Positions 1 through 5,063 of a DNA stretch of 5,063 nucleotides are shown piece after piece. The notes under the pieces were generated by a model. It was not told the origin of the DNA, searched no databases, and saw only the letters and a list, made by a program, of their open reading frames with translations. A program made the translations under genes and the position numbers. Source of the DNA: DASPJQ01 sp035299065 (GTDB lineage: Bacteria; Bacteroidota; Bacteroidia; Flavobacteriales_D; UBA2798); the NCBI GenBank assembly GCA_035299065.1, contig DATGXI010000105.1, positions 1 to 5,063 of the forward strand, given 5' to 3'. Within the stretch, counting starts at the first letter, position 1; every line of letters begins with the position of its first letter.

Positions 1-54
1 CGGATCGGTTGGATCCTGTTTTATCATTTCGTTCAATGACTCAAGCCTGTTCAT
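1..54 (-). CDS. N-terminal fragment of a small TPR-like protein, translationally coupled to the iron ABC operon
   Basis: The reverse strand opens with ATG at 54-52 and stays open to the window edge, giving 18 residues: MNRLESLNEMIKQDPTDP. The ATG overlaps the TGA stop of the ATPase gene as ATGA, the usual layout for translational coupling, and this is the main reason to call it a gene. A helix with regularly spaced Leu/Met, followed by a 'QDPTDP' turn, resembles the start of many Bacteroidota tetratricopeptide-repeat proteins, which often begin MNRIE-L---L---P-D. That match is from memory of the family and rests on 18 residues, so the TPR label is tentative. It would be the fourth and most distal visible gene of the minus-strand operon. 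The rest of the protein, and so its function, lies outside the window. A chance ORF is possible but less likely given the overlap. Confidence 0.68.
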   Translation of the reverse strand, partial: MNRLESLNEMIKQDPTDP

Positions 55-1022
55 AATTGCTCTTTGAAAATAAATTTTTCCATTGGTTTAATGCCTGTTC
101 TTGTTCCCGGCTCAATAAATACCGGCAAATGCACGTGCAAATTACGTTCATTTTGCTTGAGGTTTACATCATACCAGGCCCCCTGGAACACGCAATTCAT
201 CACCAACCACTCATCACCAGGGTTGGTTTCAAAATGTTCGGGTTTTACAAAATAATGTCCCGCTTGTTTTTCAATTCCAAAAAAACGTTGCATGTCACTT
301 GCGGTAAATACATTCACTTTTCCAAAAATACCAGCAATTTTTGCGCTCACAGGTTTTCCGATAATCATTTCAGCGGTACCTTCCTGCACTATATTTCCAC
401 CGTCCATCACCATTATTTTATCGGCAAAACTCAGGGCATCGGCTGCATGGTGTGTTACAAATAAAACAGTGGTTTTTAATTCCTGTAAAATCATACGTAA
501 TTCGTCACGCACATCTTCCTTCATCCACTCGTCCAAATTACTAAAGGGTTCATCCATTAACAGTAGTTGCGGGTTTACCGCCATGCTGCGTGCAATGGCC
601 ACGCGTTGCTGTTGCCCGCCTGATAACTGGTGCGGATACCTTTGCTGCAATGTTTCCAGCCCAAGTACCTGTATTAATTTTTCAATTTGTGTTAGCTGTG
701 TATTTTTATTGGCGCCAAAATAAATGTTTTGCTTAACGGTTAAATGCGGAAACAAGGCGTAGTCCTGGAATATCATGCCAATGTTTCGTTTCTCGGGCTT
801 AACAAATATATTTTCCCCGGCCATTAAGGTGCCGCCCAGGTTCACTTCTCCTTTATCCGCTACTTCAAGGCCTGCAATAATGCGCAAAAGGGTTGACTTT
901 CCGCTGCCACTTGACCCCAGTAAACAACCAAATTCGGCCTGCTTCAACGCAAAGCAAACATTGTTCAACACAGGGGTTGTTCCAAACGACTTGTATATGT
1001 TTTCAACCCTTATTAATTCCAT
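51..1022 (-). CDS. fbpC: Ferric-iron ABC transporter, ATP-binding protein (FbpC/AfuC-like)
   Basis: This 323-residue protein is the cytoplasmic motor of an Fe(III) importer. All ABC ATPase motifs are present in order: Walker A GSSGSGKST (36-44), Q-loop Gln86 in FQDYALFPH, signature LSGGQQQR (133-140), Walker B LLLMDE (153-158), D-loop SNLD (161-164) and switch His191 in VTHH. The residue after the switch His is His192, where relatives usually have Asp; this should not abolish activity. Residues from about 240 form a short C-terminal regulatory part of the TOBE/OB type, with 'KPEHF' and 'FQGAWYDV' patterns typical of the FbpC/PotA group. The ATG at 1022 lies 20 bases inside the end of the permease gene and follows an A-rich leader, so translation is probably coupled. 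Its stop overlaps the next gene as ATGA. The motifs alone would also fit a polyamine, thiamine or sulfate importer; the iron assignment comes from the partner permease and binding protein. Confidence 0.92.
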   Translation of the reverse strand: MELIRVENIYKSFGTTPVLNNVCFALKQAEFGCLLGSSGSGKSTLLRIIAGLEVADKGEVNLGGTLMAGENIFVKPEKRNIGMIFQDYALFPHLTVKQNIYFGANKNTQLTQIEKLIQVLGLETLQQRYPHQLSGGQQQRVAIARSMAVNPQLLLMDEPFSNLDEWMKEDVRDELRMILQELKTTVLFVTHHAADALSFADKIMVMDGGNIVQEGTAEMIIGKPVSAKIAGIFGKVNVFTASDMQRFFGIEKQAGHYFVKPEHFETNPGDEWLVMNCVFQGAWYDVNLKQNERNLHVHLPVFIEPGTRTGIKPMEKFIFKEQL

Positions 1023-2583
1023 ATTTTTTTTCTATGCGTTTCAGCATCAAAACGGCCAGCACGCCTAAAGTAATTATTAAGAGTGAATAGGGAGCTGCCT
1101 GCCCTACACTTTCGTTTACTTTTGCATATCCGTACACGCTGGTTGAAAGTGTTTCAAAATTAAACGGGCGCAAAATCAAGGTTATGGGCAATTCTTTGAG
1201 CACATCAATAAACACCAGTAAAAATATGGAACCAAAAGCCGGCAACAAAATGGGCAGGTAAATTTTAAAAAAAGTACCCAACGGTTTTTTGCCCAGGCTG
1301 GCCGATGCGTTGAATAAATTTTGCGGCAATTTATTGTACATATTTTCAACAGGGCCACGAGCCACGGTATAAAACCTTATCATGTAGGCAATAATCAAAA
1401 ACAAAAATGTTCCTGTAACAATGGTGCCCAGGCTTGCATCAAAAAAGGTTGAAACACTTAATAAGGCTATGGCCAAAACTGCACCGGGTACCGCATAACC
1501 AAAGTCTGAAAGAAAATTAAGTGCTCTTGTTTTTCGTACACGGTGAATGACTTTACTGTAGCTGTTTATGACACAAAAAACCAGTATCACTCCTGCCGCA
1601 ATAGCTGCCAATTGAAAACTGTTAATGGTGCGGGCCCATAAACGCACTCCCTCACCTTCTTCCAAACCAAACTGCATGGCGTAGGCAATTAAAATTCCTA
1701 CGGGCAATAAAAAGGAAAAAAGAAATACGTTGAAACAAACAACTGCAACCACCAGGTTTTTCCATCCAGTCAATTTTATTTTTTGAACGGGCTTTGACTT
1801 TGATGGCTGGTAATACCCTTTTTTATCCAGGTAACGCTGTATAATCACCATGGTAGCAACTATAAATACAAGAATGCATAACGATAAAAAAACCGTTACC
1901 GATGGACCAATTTGCCAGCACCGGAAAATTTCGGTTGACAGGGTGCGTATACCGTAATAGGATGCTGCACCAAAATCATTCAGGGTTTCCATAAACACCA
2001 GCCATGCACCGGCAATTATAGCAGGCAATGCAAGTGGCAATGCAATTTTAAAAAACATTTTTTTTCGGCCAATTCCCAATAACGTTGCACTCTCGTTGTA
2101 ATTGCCCGAACTTAATTTAAACGCGTGAAGGGCTGTAATAAATACATAGGGGTACAAACACAAAGCCAGTGTAAAAACAAGTCCCCACATGTTCATCATG
2201 TTAAAATACATGCCAGTATTTTGGTAAAACAATCCGCTGTAATTAAAAAACGAAGCGTAGGTTATGGCCATGATGTAACCGGGAATGGCAATGGGCAATA
2301 CAAATGCAATTTCAAAAAATCGCGAACCAAAAAAACGATAGGTGGCAAATAAGTAAGCCGACCCTACGCCAAGAACCAGGCTCAGCAACAAAACACCTAC
2401 ACACAGTACCAGGGTATTTGCAATGGAACCGGTTGAAAAAAACCGGAACGAATCGGTTAATTCATCACCTTTGATTTGCGTGGCCGACACAAGTACAAAC
2501 AACAGGGGAATGCTGCAAACAATAACAGGCAGCAATGCCAGTAAAAACCAGCCCCAGCGTATTGTTTTGAATGGCGATGTCAT
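1003..2583 (-). CDS. fbpB: Ferric-iron ABC transporter, fused two-domain permease (FbpB/AfuB-like)
   Basis: This 526-residue inner-membrane protein has about 12 hydrophobic segments, roughly at 12-34, 54-80, 88-110, 132-154, 178-198, 226-248, 274-302, 322-342, 360-378, 386-406, 446-466 and 498-516. It is a tandem fusion of two binding-protein-dependent permease domains. Each half carries the cytoplasmic EAA loop that docks the ATPase: ESATLLG (164-170) followed by LP at 182-183, and NASASLG (425-431) followed by LP at 443-444. The stretch KELPITLILRPFNFETLST (463-481) is characteristic of iron-type FbpB permeases. The length fits the fused FbpB class; ThiP of thiamine importers has the same architecture and is the main alternative. 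The ATG (2583-2581) directly follows the TAA of the binding-protein gene with no spacer, and the TGA lies 20 bases inside the ATPase gene. Nothing appears truncated. Confidence 0.93.
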   Translation of the reverse strand: MTSPFKTIRWGWFLLALLPVIVCSIPLLFVLVSATQIKGDELTDSFRFFSTGSIANTLVLCVGVLLLSLVLGVGSAYLFATYRFFGSRFFEIAFVLPIAIPGYIMAITYASFFNYSGLFYQNTGMYFNMMNMWGLVFTLALCLYPYVFITALHAFKLSSGNYNESATLLGIGRKKMFFKIALPLALPAIIAGAWLVFMETLNDFGAASYYGIRTLSTEIFRCWQIGPSVTVFLSLCILVFIVATMVIIQRYLDKKGYYQPSKSKPVQKIKLTGWKNLVVAVVCFNVFLFSFLLPVGILIAYAMQFGLEEGEGVRLWARTINSFQLAAIAAGVILVFCVINSYSKVIHRVRKTRALNFLSDFGYAVPGAVLAIALLSVSTFFDASLGTIVTGTFLFLIIAYMIRFYTVARGPVENMYNKLPQNLFNASASLGKKPLGTFFKIYLPILLPAFGSIFLLVFIDVLKELPITLILRPFNFETLSTSVYGYAKVNESVGQAAPYSLLIITLGVLAVLMLKRIEKKYGINKG

Positions 2584-3627
2584 TTATTTCCAGTTGGCGT
2601 TATTAAACAGGATTAAAGCATCCTTATTCAATTCACCCAGTTTTTGCAAGTCAAGCGTATCGGTTTTAAAACTGGCCCATTCAGCCAGTGCCGGCTTTAC
2701 CTTTACACCTTGCCTGGCAGGAAATTCATCGTTGGCTTCGGCAAACATGGCCTGAATGTCGTTGCGCAACATGAATTCAATTAATTTTTCTGCGTTTGTT
2801 TTATGCGGGGCGTATTTGGCAATACCTGCTCCACTAATGTTTATGTGTGCGCCACGGCCTTCCTGGTTGGGATAAAAAACACCCACTTTTCCAATGGCAT
2901 CTTTTTCACCGGCATCTTTTGATTCCATCATTTGGCCAAGGTAATAGGTATTTACAAATGAAACATCGGCTTGTCCGGCAGCAATGGCTTTCACCTGGTC
3001 TTTGTCATTACCTTTTGGATCTCCTGAAAGGTTACTTACTATACCGGCAGCCCATTTACCGGCAGCCTCCCTACCATTGTGCGCTATCATGCTTGCCAAC
3101 AGGCTTTGGTTATAAATATTATCACTTGAACGCACGGTTAATTTCCCTTTCCATTTCGGGTCAGCCAAATCTTCGTAAGTGCTCAACTGGTTAGGCTGTA
3201 CGCGGTCCTTTGAATAAATGATTACACGTGCACGCACGGTTTGTGCTATCCAGTAGCCCTCATTGTCACGTAAATTGGCGGGAACGGTTCCAAGTATTTT
3301 CTCCTGTACAATTGGTTGCAGCAAGCCCATTTCTTTTGCACGCACCAGGCGGCCGGCATCTACCGTCATAAAAACATCGCAGGGTGAATTTTTTCCCTCT
3401 TTTTCAAGGCGAACCAATAATTTATCGGCATCGTCATCAATCACGTTTACATAAATTCCGGTTTCGCGAAAAAACTGGCGAAATATTTTACGGTCAACTG
3501 CGTAATGCCTGTGCGTATACACATTTACTTCTTCGTTCTTTTTTCCGCTACCTGCAGGTTTTTCCTCTTCGCTTACCATGCAGCCTGAAACGGCCAGTGC
3601 CAATACAATTGAAATCTTTTTAAGCAT
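2584..3627 (-). CDS. fbpA: Fe(III)-binding lipoprotein of the ABC importer (FbpA/FutA-like)
   Basis: This 347-residue substrate-binding protein heads the importer operon. A short signal peptide (MLKKISIVLALAVSGC) ends in a lipobox with lipidated Cys16, so the mature protein is membrane-anchored on the periplasmic side or beyond. The linker that follows (17-33) is acidic and flexible. The ferric-binding fold starts at about 34 with VNVYTHRHY; the RHY motif (40-42), Tyr172 in IYNQSL and the Tyr228-Tyr229 pair in NTYYLGQ match the tyrosine iron ligands known in FbpA/FutA proteins. The ligand roles are inferred by family comparison. The gene order binding protein, permease, ATPase is the classical fbpABC order. 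The ATG at 3627 gives the complete signal peptide, so the start looks right. A weak promoter candidate lies upstream, but no Fur-like palindrome is visible. Bacterial FutA/FbpA naming is applied by similarity; ligand preference (ferric versus ferrous) cannot be settled from sequence alone. Confidence 0.92.
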   Translation of the reverse strand: MLKKISIVLALAVSGCMVSEEEKPAGSGKKNEEVNVYTHRHYAVDRKIFRQFFRETGIYVNVIDDDADKLLVRLEKEGKNSPCDVFMTVDAGRLVRAKEMGLLQPIVQEKILGTVPANLRDNEGYWIAQTVRARVIIYSKDRVQPNQLSTYEDLADPKWKGKLTVRSSDNIYNQSLLASMIAHNGREAAGKWAAGIVSNLSGDPKGNDKDQVKAIAAGQADVSFVNTYYLGQMMESKDAGEKDAIGKVGVFYPNQEGRGAHINISGAGIAKYAPHKTNAEKLIEFMLRNDIQAMFAEANDEFPARQGVKVKPALAEWASFKTDTLDLQKLGELNKDALILFNNANWK

Positions 3628-3641
3628 ATAAAAATCAAAGC

Positions 3642-3694
3642 CCGAAATTAGGCGTAAATGTTATAGTGTTACTACCTGTATTAGGTTATTTCGG
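3642..3694 (-). repeat. Inverted repeat spanning the ctlX stop codon and the spacer before the iron operon
   Basis: CCGAAAT at 3642-3648 is the exact reverse complement of ATTTCGG at 3688-3694, with 39 bases between the arms. In the minus-strand transcript the first arm lies in the last ctlX codons and just touches the TAA stop at 3688-3686. Inside are two small 4-bp hairpins, one with arms ACCT/AGGT and one with TAGT/ACTA. The second outer arm is followed by a T-rich run (GCTTTGATTTTTAT) before the next ATG. This could be a weak terminator or attenuator between ctlX and the iron operon. The long loop and imperfect T tract argue against a strong intrinsic terminator, and a 7-bp match could be chance. 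Confidence 0.3.
3643..3650 (-). promoter_or_regulatory. Weak -7 box candidate for the iron importer operon
   Basis: Read on the minus strand this is TAATTTCG, one mismatch from the Bacteroidota -7 consensus TAnnTTTG. It lies 15 bases upstream of the ATG of the binding-protein gene. I found no TTG at the expected -33 distance. It is the best promoter candidate in the 58-base spacer (3628-3685), but the operon could also be read from the ctlX promoter. The box overlaps one arm of the inverted repeat at 3642-3694. Confidence 0.3.
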
Positions 3695-4597
3695 TGGGGC
3701 ATGTATTCCTGCCAGCATGCAACGCAAGCTGCCTCCACCAAGGGTTTCAATGGTTGGAATATCCATAAAAACCACTGCTCCACTCTTATTCAATTCACTG
3801 ATTTGCAAATCGGTAAAACTTCTTCTTGCTGTTGTACTCATCAACCAGGCAGGTTTGCCATGGGTAGTTAGTACTTGTAACACATTGGCCCCAAAGGCAT
3901 TCATTTGCGCATAGGTCAGGTCAATGAGGGTTTTTCCCGTTTTTTCAATGGTTTGTTTCAACATGGTTTTTTCAAACACATTGCTTACCGCTTCCAGGCA
4001 AATGATTGCATTTTTTGCGCCTACACTCATAACCACATTGGTATGATAAATGGGCTCGCCCTTTAAATCAACAGCTAAAAAAGATACTGGCGTATATCCA
4101 ATTTGTTTGCATAGGTTGTTCAGCAAGTTGATATGGGTACGTGGCGACTCGCAGGCGTAAGCCAGTTTATGGTCATGATCAAATACAATGCTGCCGGTAC
4201 CTTCCAAAAAACAATTTTCATTTACATGCTGGCGCAGGTCAATGACACGTGAAATGCTAAAAGCTGAATTGACTTTATCAATTAAAATTTCATTTACCTC
4301 GTCACGCCTGTTGGGTGCACACATGGGGAATAAAATCAATTCACCTTCAGGCATCACAGCAAACCAGTTATTGGGAAAAACAGCATCGGGTACATGCACC
4401 CCTTTTGGCGAGTCAATCACCGTAAATGAAATGTTGTTTTTTTCAAGTGTGTCCAGTACTCCCTGAAATTCGCTGCTCACTTTTTCTTTTGCCCCATGAA
4501 TGTTTATCTGCTGCTGAAATGCGTTGGATGAAGCTGTTTGGGCATTGAACGAAAAATCACGGGGATCAACAAGAAATAAATGGTGGGGGCACTGCAT
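3686..4597 (-). CDS. ctlX: CtlX-type amidinohydrolase (citrulline utilization hydrolase; arginine deiminase-related pentein fold)
   Basis: The product belongs to the guanidino-group-modifying (pentein) superfamily that includes arginine deiminase and dimethylargininase. Numbering from the upstream ATG at 4624, the visible hallmarks are PDAVFPNNW (79-87) with Asp80, LEGTGSIVFD (140-149) with Glu141, His194 in YHTNVVMSVG, and nucleophile Cys302 in GGGSLRCMLAGIH. These supply the acidic, His and Cys residues of the catalytic site, so the enzyme should be active. CtlX proteins are linked to citrulline breakdown towards ornithine; the exact substrate is inferred. I place the start at the ATG of 4597-4595 (303 residues) rather than 4624 (312 residues). 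The family normally begins a few residues before the 'ILMVRPxxF' strand, here LFLVDPRDF, and the nine extra codons would contain this gene's own promoter box and part of the start codon of the divergent gene. The gene lies 58 bases upstream of the iron operon on the same strand. Confidence 0.85.
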   Translation of the reverse strand: MQCPHHLFLVDPRDFSFNAQTASSNAFQQQINIHGAKEKVSSEFQGVLDTLEKNNISFTVIDSPKGVHVPDAVFPNNWFAVMPEGELILFPMCAPNRRDEVNEILIDKVNSAFSISRVIDLRQHVNENCFLEGTGSIVFDHDHKLAYACESPRTHINLLNNLCKQIGYTPVSFLAVDLKGEPIYHTNVVMSVGAKNAIICLEAVSNVFEKTMLKQTIEKTGKTLIDLTYAQMNAFGANVLQVLTTHGKPAWLMSTTARRSFTDLQISELNKSGAVVFMDIPTIETLGGGSLRCMLAGIHAPPK

Positions 4598-4600
4598 GGG

Positions 4601-4608
4601 CAAATTTA
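4601..4608 (-). promoter_or_regulatory. Bacteroidota -7 promoter box for ctlX
   Basis: On the minus strand this reads TAAATTTG, an exact match to the TAnnTTTG consensus of the Bacteroidota housekeeping sigma factor. A TTG at 4634-4632 could be the -33 element, with a spacer of 23 bases at the long end of the accepted range. Only three bases (CCC) separate the box from the ATG at 4597, so transcription would start at or next to the start codon and the message could be leaderless. Confidence 0.5.
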
Positions 4609-4609
4609 G

Positions 4610-4617
4610 TACTTTTG
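4610..4617 (+). promoter_or_regulatory. Bacteroidota -7 promoter box for the divergent dipeptidase gene
   Basis: The sequence TACTTTTG matches TAnnTTTG exactly and lies five bases before the ATG at 4623. No TTG is present at the usual -33 distance, so the upstream element is missing or degenerate. The box sits one base from the opposite-strand box at 4601-4608, and together they form a near-palindrome around GTAC. As on the other strand, the distance suggests a leaderless or nearly leaderless mRNA. Confidence 0.5.
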
Positions 4618-4622
4618 TCAAC

Positions 4623-5063
4623 ATGAAAGCGCAACATTATATCCTGCTGACTCTGTGCATTTACAGTTGCGCCAATGACTCCGCATCAAAAAAAGAAAAA
4701 GACAAAACTTTCAAATACGAAACAGGGAATGTGAAATCAGCAAATCCCCCACAAACACCTGTACCAAAAGATTCAAGTGAACTGGAAAAACTCCTGGTGG
4801 CAAATGGCCTGGTGAATATTGAAACCGTTGTGCCGGGTATTCATACCGACTTGCGTTACAGCACCACGGCCAATTTTATGAAAATGGATTTGTATGGTGA
4901 TCTTGAACGCATATATGTTCAGCCTGAAGTTGCCGAAAAATTAAAAAAAGCACAATCCTATTTGCAGCAGGCCGACAGCAATTTAAGTTTATTGATTTTT
5001 GATTGCGTTCGTCCGCACAGTGTGCAACAGGCCATGTGGGACACGGTAAAAATGCCGACCTGG
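4623..5063 (+). CDS. Lipoprotein of the VanX/DdpX D-Ala-D-Ala dipeptidase family (peptidase M15), 3' end cut off
   Basis: The frame is open from ATG at 4623 to the window edge, giving 147 residues without a stop. Residues 1-16 (MKAQHYILLTLCIYSC) look like a lipoprotein signal with Cys16 as the lipidated residue, although the lipobox (IYSC) is not ideal. A Lys/Ser/Pro-rich linker runs to about residue 52. The dipeptidase fold begins near 53-75 and shows VPGIHTDLRYSTTANF (70-85), matching the DLRYATxxNF region of VanX relatives, and LLIFDCVRPHSVQQ (123-136), matching the DxYRP..AV/VQ motif; Arg130 corresponds to the catalytic Arg71 of VanX. The zinc ligands (SxHxxGxAxD and the later His) lie beyond the window, so activity cannot be judged. 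The family cleaves D-Ala-D-Ala; a lipid-anchored form would act in the envelope, on peptidoglycan-derived dipeptides. The gene diverges from ctlX with only 25 bases between the preferred starts. Confidence 0.87.
   Translation, partial: MKAQHYILLTLCIYSCANDSASKKEKDKTFKYETGNVKSANPPQTPVPKDSSELEKLLVANGLVNIETVVPGIHTDLRYSTTANFMKMDLYGDLERIYVQPEVAEKLKKAQSYLQQADSNLSLLIFDCVRPHSVQQAMWDTVKMPTW

Noticed and set aside
57..464. Long plus-strand open frame opposite the ATPase gene, with similar frames at 292-723 and 775-1068
   Set aside because: They mirror the coding of the ABC ATPase on the other strand, have no recognisable domain and no promoter, and the minus-strand gene has all family motifs.
2015..2315. 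Repeated GGCAAT/GCAAT words in two places, suggesting a short repeat
   Set aside because: They encode hydrophobic Ile/Ala/Leu/Pro membrane segments of the permease (PIAIP and LPLALPAII) and follow from codon use.
2423..3623. Several plus-strand frames opposite the permease and binding-protein genes
   Set aside because: Composition is that of antisense shadow frames (Ser/His/Cys-rich) and the minus-strand proteins are complete, well-matched family members.
3672..3684. Small hairpin with ACCT/AGGT arms after the ctlX stop codon as a terminator
   Set aside because: The stem is only four base pairs and no T run follows it on the minus strand.
4188..4466. Plus-strand frame of 92 codons inside ctlX
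   Set aside because: It lies wholly antisense to the conserved CtlX active-site region and shows no features of its own.
1..5063. Search for CRISPR repeats, tRNA or rRNA genes, insertion sequences, toxin-antitoxin pairs or a novel multi-gene system
   Set aside because: Coding density is nearly complete, every frame of substance is a known family, and no regularly spaced repeats, terminal inverted repeats or tRNA-like folds were seen.

Overview
The window looks like an ordinary stretch of chromosome from a member of the Bacteroidota. The evidence is AT-rich spacers, A-rich leaders without strong Shine-Dalgarno sequences, exact TAnnTTTG promoter boxes between the two divergent genes, and lipoprotein signals with Bacteroidota character. 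A Chitinophagales-like source is a guess from the style of the protein sequences and was not tested.

Positions 1-3627, minus strand: a tightly packed operon for a ferric-iron ABC importer, read right to left. It encodes an iron-binding lipoprotein (2584-3627), a fused two-domain permease (1003-2583) and an ATPase (51-1022). The lipoprotein stop codon abuts the permease start, and the permease and ATPase genes overlap by 20 bases. The ATPase stop overlaps, as ATGA, the start of a fourth gene that runs off the left edge (1-54) and resembles the N-terminus of a TPR-type protein. The lipoprotein would capture Fe(III) in the periplasm, the permease would pass it through the inner membrane, and the ATPase would power the step.

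Positions 3628-3685: a 58-base spacer with a weak promoter candidate and a 7-bp inverted repeat whose right arm overlaps the stop codon of the next gene upstream. No clear Fur box is visible.

Positions 3686-4597, minus strand: a pentein-fold amidinohydrolase of the CtlX (citrulline utilization) type with its Cys/His/acidic active site intact. Positions 4598-4622 form a 25-base divergent control region. It holds two back-to-back promoter boxes so close to the two start codons that both mRNAs could be leaderless.

Positions 4623-5063, plus strand: the N-terminal part of an exported lipoprotein of the VanX/DdpX D-Ala-D-Ala dipeptidase family (M15), cut by the right edge before its zinc-binding residues.

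I see no mobile element, CRISPR array, RNA gene or evident new defence-like system. The points of most interest are the compact divergent promoter, the gene coupled to the end of the iron operon, and the predicted lipid anchoring of the dipeptidase.
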